Of a stretch of 64,000 nt of DNA, positions 1-10,131 are shown piece by piece. The notes below the pieces were generated by a model, which was not told the DNA's origin, made no database searches, and was given only the letters and a program-made list of their open reading frames with translations. Numbering within the stretch: position 1 is the stretch's first letter; the number at the start of each line of letters is the position of its first letter. The stretch is taken from NCBI GenBank assembly GCA_977006965.1, contig OZ345366.1, positions 1,364,001 to 1,428,000 of the forward strand, given 5' to 3'. The DNA comes from Phymatolithon calcareum. Lineage: Eukaryota; Rhodophyta; Florideophyceae; Hapalidiales. The position numbers and the translations under genes were made by a program.

Positions 1-1
1 T

Positions 2-1264
2 TCGAAAGCTCAATCTCAGTTTGCAGCCGTGGACGAACAGTTGCAGGAGGCTCGAAAGGATACCGCGAGGCTCGAGCAGGAGGTGGGGAATATGTCTGCA
101 AAACTTGCGACAGCGTCTGTTTCTGCAAGTAGCAATGCGGAAGAATTGTCGAGGCTGCGGAAACTTGTCGATCAGTCAACGACGGAGAAGGAGAAAACGG
201 TGGCTGAACTTCAGGCTGCGAATGAAAAGTTGCGGGCAGCGGAGAGCAAAGTGGGAGATCGGGTAGCTGTGATGACGAAAATGGAGGCTAACCTTAAGGA
301 GAGGGAAGCAACTGTGGAAAAACTGAATGAGGAAAAACATGCTATGATGAAAGAGCTGGAAGACATTCGTTACACTGCAGAGTCGACCAAGACCGAACTG
401 GAAGAACAAGTGATGTCGTCAAAGTCTCTGCAACAAGATTTGAAATCGGCACAAGCGGAGCTGGAGTCTGTCAACAAAGAACTGGCAAATGAAGCATCGC
501 TACGAAGCACGCGTGAGGGCGATATAGAGTTGTCGAAGTCTCGACTTGAAGAATTGCGAGCCGAGGCGGCCAAGAGAACTGACGACCTTGAAATTCAGCT
601 CAAGGCCAAGGAGGAGCAAGTGAATGAGCTGAAGCGAAATCTCGAAGAGAAGAGCAAAGGAAGTTTAGCAGTGGAAAAGGAAACGGAACAAACTGAAGCA
701 GAGCTGCGCAAAAAGGAAGAAGACTTTGCAAAGCTGACCTCGTTACTGGAAGAGATGACCGAGGAGGCCAAGCAGGCTGATGAAGAATACGATCGTCTGC
801 GCGATGAGTACAAATCGTTGAAACAAGCGCTGGACAGCGAGGCAGGGGAAAAACGACGGCTGACCAAGGAGGCCGAGGAGGCAGTGGAGAAGAATCAGCA
901 ACTTGAAGACGAGCTCGTAGAAATGCAAGACAGGCTATCTGAGGTGTCGGGTTCCCAGCGTGGATCGCAACGGCGGGATCGGAAGGGCGGTGCATCCATG
1001 CAGTCGGAGCTTATGGCGGCTCGGGCGCGCGCAGAACGATTTGAGGCGCAACTTGCGAACCTCAAAACGGCACATAGAGCTCTGTCAGTGCGTATGGAAA
1101 CACAGGAGACGAGCAAGGAGGCGTCGGCGGAGCAAATGCTTAACGAGCTGATTGCGGCGAAAGTTGGGTTGGCGGAGTCGAAGGATGAAATTACACAGTT
1201 GCGAAATAAGCTCAAGCGAGCTGAGGGGGGCGGCTCTTTTGAGCGGAAAAAGTCGAAAGTGTAG
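2..1264 (+). CDS. Coiled-coil protein, 5' end outside the window
   Basis: The frame is open from the first complete codon at position 2, so the start lies upstream; 420 codons are visible, ending in TAG at 1262-1264. Nearly all of the visible protein is Glu/Lys/Ala/Leu/Arg-rich with continuous heptad-like spacing, as in myosin-tail, golgin or SMC-type rods. The last residues are a glycine run followed by a basic tail (ERKKSKV). No catalytic motif or membrane segment is visible. Coiled-coil composition alone does not identify a family, so a golgin, kinesin-associated or structural protein are all possible. No intron is needed in the visible part. Confidence is high that it is coding and low for any function. 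Confidence 0.8.
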   Translation, partial: SKAQSQFAAVDEQLQEARKDTARLEQEVGNMSAKLATASVSASSNAEELSRLRKLVDQSTTEKEKTVAELQAANEKLRAAESKVGDRVAVMTKMEANLKEREATVEKLNEEKHAMMKELEDIRYTAESTKTELEEQVMSSKSLQQDLKSAQAELESVNKELANEASLRSTREGDIELSKSRLEELRAEAAKRTDDLEIQLKAKEEQVNELKRNLEEKSKGSLAVEKETEQTEAELRKKEEDFAKLTSLLEEMTEEAKQADEEYDRLRDEYKSLKQALDSEAGEKRRLTKEAEEAVEKNQQLEDELVEMQDRLSEVSGSQRGSQRRDRKGGASMQSELMAARARAERFEAQLANLKTAHRALSVRMETQETSKEASAEQMLNELIAAKVGLAESKDEITQLRNKLKRAEGGGSFERKKSKV

Positions 1265-1638
1265 TACTATTACTGTAAAGCATGCTCTCCATGTCTGACG
1301 CTCATGTTCTGATGAGCTCCTCAAAGGATTTCTGCTTTGCCCTTCACGTGAGTATGTTCATGCAGGAGCGGACTAATCAGCGTAGACGTTGGAAACTACA
1401 GAGGATGGAATCAGTTCACCGAAATGGAAAAGGAAGTCAGGGACCAGGTGTGTCCGTAAGCTAAGCTATTTATTGAACTCCACAAAGCCAGAACTCTGTA
1501 GATGCTCTTTCCTGAATTAACATCGAAAAATGGTCTCGACTCTATTGATCGTATACTCATACACAGAAGGATTTCAGCACGAGACCGTTCCATTTTTCGG
1601 CGAAGTCAATTTTGGGTAAAGGATTGCTTATAGAACAC
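1265..1638. other. Intergenic, 3' flank of the coiled-coil gene
   Basis: No supported gene. The stretch separates the coiled-coil stop codon from the 3' end of a minus-strand LINE relic. Short ORFs here lack recognisable motifs. Confidence 0.5.
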
Positions 1639-2717
1639 TCATGATTGTTTCACTTCCTCTTCTGTTCCCTCATTCATCTTGGGTTGCGTGAGGTTGCGTT
1701 GGAGGGTTTCCAACAGCATCGCTGCTAGTTCATCGTAGCTTTCGATATATGCCGACGGGTTTTGCGGAGGGAAGCGGCCGAAAAACCATTTAACTGCCCA
1801 AAGTCTGTGTTTTCTCGACTTAATTTGGACTACGGGGTTTGGATTCTCGTTCATATCCACGGCGATTTTGCGTTTTTTGGCCTTCTCCGTCTCACTCCAT
1901 GCGCAATAGGTTCGCAGTTTCTCCTTCTTGTGTGTGACCTTTCCTTCCACGGCCCTCTTAGCTGGGACGTTAAACAGTTCGTGCTCTTCGAGGTATCGAA
2001 TATCCCTCTATGCCTGTGCTAGGTCCTCATCCTTGCCCTCGTAGTTCTTGCTTCTCTCCAGGTTCCGTTTTGCATGCAGGAGTCGCAACGCAAAGTGTTA
2101 TCCTAATATCTTGCGCCTCAGCTCTGGTGGTGTGGTTCTGCATAGCGTTCGCATTCGATCATTATTCCGCTTAGCAAAATGGCCAAATATTAGAGAGTAG
2201 AACAGTCCTTCTACTTGATCCACATGCGCTTGAATGGACTTCGACCACGGCGTCAGGTGCAGTGTGTATTCCCATCGGCATTGGATCAGGGCCTTATATA
2301 TGGATATGCATTTTGTTGTCGTCAGTCCTGTAGCTGTGACGCCAATGTCCCGGAGGGCGAAGAGTATACCTTTCGCTTTAGAAAGGCGTTTCAGGGTGGC
2401 GTGGTCGGTTACGCCTGTATTGTCGATCGTTGTACCGAGGTATTCCAGCCAGCCGGTTTCGTGGAGCTCGGACCCTGCAAGTCTGAATTTTCGCTGGAAC
2501 AGGCCCGGGTATGTTAGAACTTCGCTTTTTCCTTTTTTGGTGCTCCACGACATGCCATTCTCTCTTGCCCAGCTTGTCGCCGCATCTAGCAGCCACTGCA
2601 TGCCATCCGAGTTTTTAGCTTGTAGCTGTACGTCATCTGCGAACAGTATTGCCGGGTAGGATGATAAGCGCGGAGACACTCCGGCGACTTTCAAGGCGAA
2701 GGTGTCCATGAACATGT
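1639..2717 (-). mobile_element. Degenerate non-LTR retrotransposon (LINE family C), reverse transcriptase C-terminal half
   Basis: Two minus-strand frames, 2098-2715 and 1639-1950, encode the C-terminal half of a LINE ORF2. The upstream part starts at the NxFMDTF segment, carries the reverse-transcriptase catalytic motif FADD and the block SYLG-type (here EYLGT), then the conserved thumb-like motif RWEYTLHLTPW. The downstream part aligns by eye with the C-terminal tails of the other LINEs in this window (compare KHRLWAVKWFFGRFP here with KHRQLALQYVCGRFP at 30.8 kb). Homology to family B also spans the gap between the two ORFs (1960-2110), so this is one frameshifted copy. It is truncated at about 2717 inside the RT domain; no endonuclease is present. 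I could not find its target-site duplication or poly(A) tail, so it is older than the other copies. Confidence 0.8.
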
Positions 2718-3371
2718 TGCATCGGAGCAGCTGCTATCGCCGCGCACGGGGTGTTTAGTGCTGCTGCTGCTCTCATTCAATCACTCTGCGGTCTTGATGT
2801 TGTAACCAGCGACAAAAATCAAATGCTCCCCTTGGCAATTATTGCCACTCGTTCCGGCTTTCACTGGGAGGTATAGGCGGAAGAGAGACACTAAGATTTT
2901 ATTCTGGCTTACTTGTGAAGTGTAGATGTGGGTACATACCAAGCGTTCGCCAAGCAGGGAGCAAAGGCGACACTTAACGGGGAGAGCCATAATTACTGAG
3001 CAAATAGCATGGCTAGGTATGTTAAGCCCGGGTAACCCATATTTGCAGGGCATCCACTGACGCAATCAGGACACAAGACTGGATTGTGTGGATAAGAAAA
3101 TTGATAGATTTAGGGTATTGTAAAAGGCTATAAAAGCCAGCCCTTCCAGCCTCTCAGTGAGAGGGAGAGGCATCGGGCTTTTGAGAAGCTAATGTGTTTT
3201 GATTAAGGACTGTTTCCCCTCAGCCACAACGCCCGTCAGACGAACTGAGGGGAAACAATCTTCTAAAGAAGTATTTCCATATTCGACTCGATGCTGAACC
3301 AGTTGAGCTGATCTAGTGCTCCTCACGGTTTCCTTGTATCTAGATATGGGCGCATCGACTAGAAAGTTGCC
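2718..3371. other. Gene-free stretch with a TATA-like box and an inverted repeat
   Basis: No supported gene. A TATA-like sequence (GGCTATAAAAGCC) lies at about 3127-3140. A 13-bp perfect inverted repeat (TGTTTCCCCTCAG) has arms at 3211-3223 and 3245-3257 around a 21-nt loop. No ORF follows the TATA-like box, so promoter activity is not supported. Confidence 0.4.
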
Positions 3372-3385
3372 ACGTACAGTACGTG
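3372..3385. repeat. Target-site duplication, left copy (LINE family A insertion)
   Basis: ACGTACAGTACGTG occurs here, directly before the T-run that is the reverse complement of the LINE poly(A) tail, and again at 10118-10131, where the LINE homology stops. This 14-bp direct repeat defines the LINE insertion. The sequence is itself nearly palindromic. Confidence 0.85.
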
Positions 3386-4304
3386 TTTTTTTTCCTTTCA
3401 AGTTTATTTAAAAGCCCCACAGACTTCCGAAGATATGAGCAAGGCTTCCACTGATGCTACCTACCTTTGTGCAGCTCACGAAACGTCCACCAGCATGGCG
3501 GACGGGAAAACTCAGGACTCAAAGTAGTCCTATCTCTGTCCTCTACGAGATTGTTGGTGCTTGGAGTCGACCACTTTTTGCCTTGCATTCTGCGGATTAA
3601 TACAGGCCTTCTTCGTTCTCCATGCGTTCTATGAGTGTCTTGCTAAATAGAAAGAGCTCATCTAGCGCCTTTTCTGTTTCCAGTCGTTTTTCTCCTTCGA
3701 GTTCGTACCCTGCTAGCGTGCGTTCAAGGGTCTCTATATGCTCTCTGGCTCTGGTGCCGAATTCTTCAGTCATACTTGTTATTGACACCTGTGGGAATCT
3801 GCCACAGACATACTGCAGCGCAAGCTGTCTGTGCTTCACCTTGGGGAACTTGAGGATTGCTGGCAATTCTCTTGTCTTGTCGTATGGTACCTTTCTGTTC
3901 CGCTTCGATTCTAGGCGGTCTCCTTCCATTTCCAGAAATTTCGATCGAAGTGTTTGCGAAGATTGGTTTGTTTTGATATGCTTTACAGCTTCACCGAACG
4001 TCTCTCTGGTCTCCATCGCGGCGATATCTTTCCTCGTGTACTGCCACTCATGTTGTTTCTTCTTTCGGCCACTTCATTTGAATACATACGTTCTTTCGCC
4101 TTGTTCCTTCTCAGCATTTTGAAGGCCAAGATTTCTCGTCGATGTGCAGCCGCCTGGAACCGGCACAGGAGACAGAGCCTATCCGTCCTTCCTCGGGCCA
4201 GTGGCCCGAATACTTGATTGAAGAATGTTGCTTCTACTTCCTTGACGGCATTTTGTACGTCTTCTGTCCAGGGCGTTAAGTGCGTTGCGTACTCCCAGCG
4301 TGGC

Positions 4305-4695
4305 TGTTGCATCTGGCATTTGACAGCCATATGCCAAGGTGCTCTATTTACGGGGCGCTACTCATCGCAACGTTCTATCTTACGGTTACGTGAGCTAAGA
4401 CGATGCTCCGTGCAACCCAGGAAGAAGTTCTTCCGTTTGCAGTCTAATCGGGACGTATTCACCCTTCTTTGTACTCAGATGTGTTTCCCTCCAGAACAGC
4501 ACCCGATTACGTGTTCATTTACACCCTCGCATTATCCGGGTTTCATATCAATCCTCCACACATGATAGTTTGATTTTACATTGTCTACGCAACTTCGTAC
4601 ACCTATAAGTACGACGATGCCCTCCATCTTGAATAAAGAACCAGAGAACATTCAACACTGAACTCTCTCACTTCTAATTGCCCAACAGAGCAAAA
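4305..4695 (+). repeat. 5' LTR of the Ty3/gypsy element
   Basis: 391 bp, identical by eye to 9562-9952. It contains a TATA-like CCTATAAG near 4600 and an AATAAA polyadenylation-type signal near 4632, fitting a U3-R-U5 layout. It begins TGTT and ends in a run of A. Confidence 0.92.
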
Positions 4696-4732
4696 GTGAT
4701 CACTTGCTTTCTGTGAAGCAGCCAACCCTGTT

Positions 4733-7700
4733 ATGGCGCAGTCAACGCCAAACACGGGTCAGCACCTTTTCACCCCTGTTGCGCATCCCGAGCTCCGTAA
4801 ACTCGGACGTCGCAACATCCATGCATTCCTACGCGAACGAGAGCGTTATCTTCTCAAGGTCGCGGATGCGAATAACAGCGGGTCAAGTATTGTCGCAACC
4901 TCTCTCAAGGCTTCAATCGACACAGACCTGCTGCTCTCTCTCATCGCTCTTGGCGAATTTCCGGGCGCAACCACTATCGATCATGTTGATGAAACACATG
5001 TCAAGACCTGGCTCGATGAGAAGGATGAAGTTCAACTGGACACTTTGAGCCTCGAGGATCTCGAAACTGCCGTGACAAGCAGCGTTCGCATGAATATTCA
5101 TGAGCCTGACGCATCTATGCGGGTTATGTCCCTGTTCAGCGACTACCAGACCCTTCTCAGGTCTAAAAATTGGGGAGATCTAATCACTACAAACCCCAAG
5201 GTTGCTATATCTCATGTATGTAAGCTACTTCGTCCCCCTGCTCTTCGCTCAAAGATCGAAAGCGATCTTGCCCTCGGCAAGCGCGACCTGAAGAAGCAGT
5301 GGATACCGTTCTACAAACATGTTATGGAGAAGGCGATCGCCTGCGATGAGTTTGTCAGTGTCAAGTCTGGAAGCTCTTCCGGAGGTAAATCTAGCGGAGA
5401 ACCGCCGAAGGACGCAACAGCACGCTCCTCTCGTGGAAGCGCTACGAAGCACAACTCTTCTACGGCAACAAAACAGACCGGATTCACACCGACGAAACAT
5501 ACTAACTCCATGCCAGCTACTGCCGCAGGTACTGCGGAGAAGCTTTTGCCATGGTGCTTGAATGTCAAGAAATGCAAGAAGAGACATTATATCAAGGACT
5601 GCTTAGACACCCCTCCGGCTGAGAAAGAAGCACTTCTGAAGGAGTACTACGAGAAGAAGAAGGCGGATGGTGGCATTAAAGCCTTGCTACAGGATTCATG
5701 TGAAATTGGAGTAGAAGTCCCTCCCACGCAGACCAGACCGGGTCGATACAATGCCAAACTTGCAGACACGATTGAGGTTATCGTCAACGGCGACACAGGA
5801 GCCGACCACGCCGCCCTTGATGACCAGCAGCTACAGCAGTGCGCTGACGCAGGTGTTTTCGTTCAAGTCCTCCCACTCCGGCAGCCAATCTGTATGTCTC
5901 TCGCAATGAGTCCAACCGGATCAGGCTCGCCAACGGTAGTCGAAGCGAACCGCAAAGCTCGCGTGTCTATCACACTGTTCACGTCTACTGGACCGTTTCG
6001 TTTCAGGAATGTGGAATTCCTCGTCTTCTCTCACCCAATGTCTGAAGTACTTCTGTCCCGTCCACTACTGAAGTCTATTGGATTCAACCTGGATCAACAC
6101 CTGGCGTCTGTGCGTGAGACGTTCCATGATTCCGACTTTTCACATATTGGTTTCTCGTGTGATTTGCCCACTATGAATGAAGAACAGCCACCACTGCGCC
6201 CTTCTAGGCTGTCTAGCCTTCTACTTCGGGCGAGTGAACAGCTGGGGAACACATCTCCCCTCGATGAAGTCTCAGAAGATGACACGAGTGAAGCACAAAG
6301 TGCAGATCGGCATAGCTTGCCAAATCACCCGAACAGTCAAACTCCCCATCCTGCCTTTTACGGAGATCACGTCACAAGTGGGGATAATGATGATGATGAA
6401 GTTATTGCCGGTGGCGACAACAAGGCTGATACAAATGCTAGGCTTGCACAGCTTGTCGATGATGCGATTGTCAATGGATTTCCCGAAGATCAACGTATGC
6501 TGCTCGAAGGCCTCGTCAGCGAGTTTCGTGATATTTTCCGCACAAAGATGGGAGAAGATCCTCCTGCTCGTCTTCCTCCTATGCAAATCAAGCTGAAACC
6601 GGGAGCATCCCCTGTGCGTGTCAAGCTACGCCGATACTCGCCTCCACAGGCAGAGTTCTTGCGCAATAAGATCGATGAGCTTCTTCGCCTAGGTTTGATC
6701 AGACGAAATCCGACCAGCCGCTGGGCTTCTGCGCCCCTTATTGTACCAAAGGAGGGACCAGAAGGATTTCGATTTACAGTCGACCTACGACCTGTAAATT
6801 CTCAGACGGAACCACAGGCATGGCCCATGCCCAATATTGATGCAGCGGTTACACAGCTCGCGGGGGCTAAATGTTTTGCAATTATGGATTTCTGTCAGGG
6901 ATATTGGCAGCTTCCTCTTGAGCGCGAATCTCAGGAATGCCAGAGCTTCATCACACCTGACGGAGTTTACAGTCCTACGCGCGTGCTCCAGGGACAAACT
7001 AATGCCGCAGCACATTTTCAAGCAAGCATCCAAAACGTCTGCACGGCGTTCCGCGACAATATGCTACAGTGGCTCGATGATCTTCTGTTCCATTGCCGCT
7101 CCGTCGAAGAAATTCTCTCTGTACTACGCCAATTTTTTGAAGTTTGTGCGCATTATGGTATGAAGCTCAATGTCAAAAAATGCAAGTTTTTTCTAATCAA
7201 GGTCAAGTGGTGTGGTCGAATCTTTACGCCCCAAGGAATAACGCTGAACCCCTCAAGAATGAGCGCACTCCTGGATATGTCAAGCCCAATCACAGGTGCA
7301 GATCTGCAACAGTTCTTGTGTGCAGCAAATTGGATGCGTCGTGCAATACCGGAGTACACGAAGCTCACCGCCGTACTTGCCCGCACATTGGAAGATGTCT
7401 ACAATCAAGTGGGAAAGCGTACTCGCAAAGCGGTCTCTAAGATCATCCTTGCTGGTGGAATATGGAAGGAGGAGCAGCAGCGGGCGTTTGTGTCTCTCAA
7501 GGAAGCTTTGCATGCTGTCGTAACTCTTGAGCACCCAGATCCGGCGAAAATAATGTGTTTGTTTACCGATGCATCCGACCTCCACTGGTCCGGCGTACTC
7601 ACCCAGATACCTCAACAGGACAAGGACCTTCCGTTTCAGGACCAACGCCATACACCACTCTCCTTTATGGCCGGGTCATTTACCGGCTCTAGTTCGCGCT

Positions 7701-9538
7701 GGTCAACCCCGGAAAAAGAAGCGTTCGCCATCGCGGAGTCTGTCTCCGTGCTGGACTACATGCTCCTCAGACCTGAAGGATTCATGTTATTCACCGATCA
7801 CAAGAACCTGACATACATATTCAACCCTGCTTCTGCGGATCCACAGATCAGGAAACATGTTGCCAACAAAATTGAGCGTTGGGCGCTCCGTCTCTCAAGA
7901 TTCCGTTATGAAATAGTTCACATTTCAGGCGAGGACAACGTCTGGGCCGACCTCCTCTCCCGATGGGGATCTCCCCAGCAACCGCATACTCCACTGGGTT
8001 CTCTTTCCGCTCTATTTAGAGCTCCTCACGCCCCAGAATTCGACCCTGACTTCCGCTGGCCGCGTGCAAAGGAAATTTCAGAGTTACACGAGGCCGCATT
8101 CGAAGAGGGAAGCGAGCATGTTCCCCCAGAGCTGAACAGCAATGGACTCCGCGTGAATGGATGTAATGCTGTGTGGATCCCTTCGTCTGCATCCTCGATG
8201 CAGCTGCGCTTGTGTGTTATTGGGCACACTGGTCGCGGTGGTCACCGCGGGGCTACAACGACATTCGAAAACATTAAGCAGCACTTCTTCTGGCAGAATA
8301 TGAGGGCCGACATCATCACATTCGTCAACACATGCTTGCACTGCGTCGCTACCAAGGGAGGTTATCGCGTGCCACGCCCACTGGGCCACACGTTGCATGC
8401 TGACAAGCCGAACGAGCTCATCCACTTCGACTACTTGTGGATGGGAAGCAGTGATATAGGCTGCTCATATGTGCTAATCGTGAAGGATGACGCATCTTCC
8501 TTTGTCTGGCTCGAGCCTTGCGCCGCAGCTGACGCCGAATGCACAGTTGAGGTCCTACTGCGATGGTTCGCCTCATTTGGAGTGGTTCAGACGTGGATCT
8601 CCAATCGTGGGTCCCACTTCAAAAACCAAGTCGTCGCTGCCCTCAACAAGCGCCTTCATGCACACCATCACTTCACTACGCCTAACTGTCCTCAATCTAA
8701 TGGAACCGTTGAATCGGTTTGCAAGGAAGTCATTCGTGCCGCCAGAGCTTTACTGTCGGAGTTTCGCCTCAAAGAATCGGAATGGCCATCGGTAATTGGC
8801 ATCATCCAGAGTATTTTGAACCACTCGGTGCGACCGAGCCTCAACAATATTTCACCTGTTACAGCGTTTACGGGACTTCCCGGTGATAACCCTCTTCGCA
8901 CGCTCCTCCCCCCAGGTTCAGCGGAACCTCGGTCCATCGGCTTTATTCAGGCTCAAAAGCTTACGAAGATCAGAAACGTTATTCAGACCCTGGACAATAT
9001 GCATCGGGACATAAGCATGAAGCGCACACGCCGCCGCGAGGATGCCGTAAGGGCCCACAATTCCAAGACGCACGTTCACGCAGCACAATTCGAGATTGGA
9101 GATTTTGTTCTCGTCGCGCAGAAGATCCCCAAGAATGGACACAAGCTCCGTCTAAAATGGTCTGGGCCTCGACGAGTCACACGGATAATATCTGAGCATG
9201 TATACGAAGTACAGGACATCATCACCGAAACTCATGCTCTCATCCATGAAAATCGTCTCAAGTTTTATGCCGACTCTCAGCTTGACGTCACCGAAGAACT
9301 CCAAGATACGGTCGAACACAACAATCCTGTATACAATACAGTTTCCAAGTTACTGGATATCCGCTACAACTCGGCAACTGAGCAGTACGAGGTGCAGTGC
9401 AAATGGCGCGGCTTCGATTATGAAGAGCCTACATGGGAGCCGTACGAGAATCTAAGAGAAGATATTCCCGTAATGCTCAAGACGTTTCTCGACAAGCATC
9501 CGGACAAGGATATGGTGGCTAAAGCTGTATCGACCTGA
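4733..9538 (+). CDS. Gag-Pol polyprotein of Ty3/gypsy chromovirus-type retrotransposon
   Basis: 1601 aa from an ATG 37 nt after the LTR. In order: a Gag-like N-terminus; a Cys-rich segment near residues 274-290 spaced C-x5-C-x3-H-x4-C, an atypical zinc knuckle; the aspartic protease motif DTGAD at about 354; reverse transcriptase with MDFCQGYWQLPL and the catalytic WLDD at 779-782; RNase H with TDAS, an EKEAFA Glu and TDHKNL; the integrase HHCC zinc finger near 1163-1200; the integrase core; a WSGPRRV motif; and a C-terminal chromodomain (about 1535-1590) with KWRGF and PTWEP. The integrase core reads D1233, N1291, E1327. The spacing of 35 residues between the last two is canonical, but the second catalytic residue is Asn in SNRGSHF instead of the usual Asp. 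The element encodes copying and integration of its own RNA. The frame is otherwise fully intact. Confidence 0.95.
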   Translation: MAQSTPNTGQHLFTPVAHPELRKLGRRNIHAFLRERERYLLKVADANNSGSSIVATSLKASIDTDLLLSLIALGEFPGATTIDHVDETHVKTWLDEKDEVQLDTLSLEDLETAVTSSVRMNIHEPDASMRVMSLFSDYQTLLRSKNWGDLITTNPKVAISHVCKLLRPPALRSKIESDLALGKRDLKKQWIPFYKHVMEKAIACDEFVSVKSGSSSGGKSSGEPPKDATARSSRGSATKHNSSTATKQTGFTPTKHTNSMPATAAGTAEKLLPWCLNVKKCKKRHYIKDCLDTPPAEKEALLKEYYEKKKADGGIKALLQDSCEIGVEVPPTQTRPGRYNAKLADTIEVIVNGDTGADHAALDDQQLQQCADAGVFVQVLPLRQPICMSLAMSPTGSGSPTVVEANRKARVSITLFTSTGPFRFRNVEFLVFSHPMSEVLLSRPLLKSIGFNLDQHLASVRETFHDSDFSHIGFSCDLPTMNEEQPPLRPSRLSSLLLRASEQLGNTSPLDEVSEDDTSEAQSADRHSLPNHPNSQTPHPAFYGDHVTSGDNDDDEVIAGGDNKADTNARLAQLVDDAIVNGFPEDQRMLLEGLVSEFRDIFRTKMGEDPPARLPPMQIKLKPGASPVRVKLRRYSPPQAEFLRNKIDELLRLGLIRRNPTSRWASAPLIVPKEGPEGFRFTVDLRPVNSQTEPQAWPMPNIDAAVTQLAGAKCFAIMDFCQGYWQLPLERESQECQSFITPDGVYSPTRVLQGQTNAAAHFQASIQNVCTAFRDNMLQWLDDLLFHCRSVEEILSVLRQFFEVCAHYGMKLNVKKCKFFLIKVKWCGRIFTPQGITLNPSRMSALLDMSSPITGADLQQFLCAANWMRRAIPEYTKLTAVLARTLEDVYNQVGKRTRKAVSKIILAGGIWKEEQQRAFVSLKEALHAVVTLEHPDPAKIMCLFTDASDLHWSGVLTQIPQQDKDLPFQDQRHTPLSFMAGSFTGSSSRWSTPEKEAFAIAESVSVLDYMLLRPEGFMLFTDHKNLTYIFNPASADPQIRKHVANKIERWALRLSRFRYEIVHISGEDNVWADLLSRWGSPQQPHTPLGSLSALFRAPHAPEFDPDFRWPRAKEISELHEAAFEEGSEHVPPELNSNGLRVNGCNAVWIPSSASSMQLRLCVIGHTGRGGHRGATTTFENIKQHFFWQNMRADIITFVNTCLHCVATKGGYRVPRPLGHTLHADKPNELIHFDYLWMGSSDIGCSYVLIVKDDASSFVWLEPCAAADAECTVEVLLRWFASFGVVQTWISNRGSHFKNQVVAALNKRLHAHHHFTTPNCPQSNGTVESVCKEVIRAARALLSEFRLKESEWPSVIGIIQSILNHSVRPSLNNISPVTAFTGLPGDNPLRTLLPPGSAEPRSIGFIQAQKLTKIRNVIQTLDNMHRDISMKRTRRREDAVRAHNSKTHVHAAQFEIGDFVLVAQKIPKNGHKLRLKWSGPRRVTRIISEHVYEVQDIITETHALIHENRLKFYADSQLDVTEELQDTVEHNNPVYNTVSKLLDIRYNSATEQYEVQCKWRGFDYEEPTWEPYENLREDIPVMLKTFLDKHPDKDMVAKAVST

Positions 9539-9549
9539 ACGTCTCCTTC

Positions 9550-9561
9550 AAAAGAGAGGAA
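9550..9561 (+). other. Polypurine tract
   Basis: An uninterrupted purine run AAAAGAGAGGAA ends exactly at the first base of the 3' LTR, as expected for the plus-strand primer of an LTR retrotransposon. Confidence 0.85.
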
Positions 9562-9952
9562 TGTTGCATCTGGCATTTGACAGCCATATGCCAAGGTGCT
9601 CTATTTACGGGGCGCTACTCATCGCAACGTTCTATCTTACGGTTACGTGAGCTAAGACGATGCTCCGTGCAACCCAGGAAGAAGTTCTTCCGTTTGCAGT
9701 CTAATCGGGACGTATTCACCCTTCTTTGTACTCAGATGTGTTTCCCTCCAGAACAGCACCCGATTACGTGTTCATTTACACCCTCGCATTATCCGGGTTT
9801 CATATCAATCCTCCACACATGATAGTTTGATTTTACATTGTCTACGCAACTTCGTACACCTATAAGTACGACGATGCCCTCCATCTTGAATAAAGAACCA
9901 GAGAACATTCAACACTGAACTCTCTCACTTCTAATTGCCCAACAGAGCAAAA
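9562..9952 (+). repeat. 3' LTR of the Ty3/gypsy element
   Basis: Same 391 bp as the 5' LTR with no mismatch seen in a line-by-line comparison. It is followed by GTGGC, the second copy of the target duplication, and then by resumed LINE sequence. Confidence 0.92.
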
Positions 9953-10117
9953 GTGGCTGTACTAGTGCCTTGTATATCTGAATACACTTCTGTATACTCA
10001 GCCCTTTCTTGAACACTCCCAGTGTACGCAACTCGTACACGGCCATCTTTGCTTTCTTTAGTCGTTGTATCATTAACGTATCTGTGACTCCTCCGGGGTC
10101 TCGGGATACTCCAAGGT

Positions 10118-10131
10118 ACGTACAGTACGTG
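10118..10131. repeat. Target-site duplication, right copy (LINE family A insertion)
   Basis: ACGTACAGTACGTG, identical to 3372-3385, at the point where LINE homology (YLGVS frame) ends. Confidence 0.85.

Larger units (their letters stand above)
4305..9952 (+). mobile_element. Complete Ty3/gypsy LTR retrotransposon with chromodomain
   Basis: A 5648-bp element with two 391-bp LTRs that look identical base for base, one uninterrupted gag-pol frame, a polypurine tract directly before the 3' LTR and a 5-bp target duplication GTGGC (4300-4304 and 9953-9957). It sits inside the minus-strand LINE; removing the element plus one GTGGC restores LINE homology (compare the uninterrupted family A copy near 30.4 kb). 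LTRs start TGTTGC. The 3' LTR boundary is set by the duplication and is ambiguous by up to three bases, because GTG also follows the 5' LTR. No standard tRNA primer-binding site is obvious: the LTR is followed by a palindromic AAGTGATCACTT. Identical LTRs imply a very recent insertion. Confidence 0.95.
3386..10117 (-). mobile_element. 5'-truncated LINE (family A) split by a nested Ty3/gypsy element
   Basis: Minus-strand LINE whose 3' end (a run of eight T on the plus strand, then the conserved 3' UTR end) is at 3386 and whose truncated 5' end is at 10117. Coding remnants lie at 3597-4016 and 3983-4330 and, beyond the nested element, at 9958-10117. Together they match the family A copy at 29.7-31.1 kb from YLGVS through the C-terminus. 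There is a frameshift near 4000. Without the nested LTR element only about 1.08 kb of LINE remains, lacking the endonuclease and most of the RT. The flanking 14-bp duplication shows it arrived by target-primed reverse transcription. Family A 3' ends elsewhere (33.7 kb, 57.1 kb) share the GGCTTTTAAATAAAC-like terminus. Confidence 0.88.

Noticed and set aside
3100-3200. Promoter at GGCTATAAAAGCC
   Set aside because: TATA-like box is strong, but no downstream ORF or RNA gene is supported.
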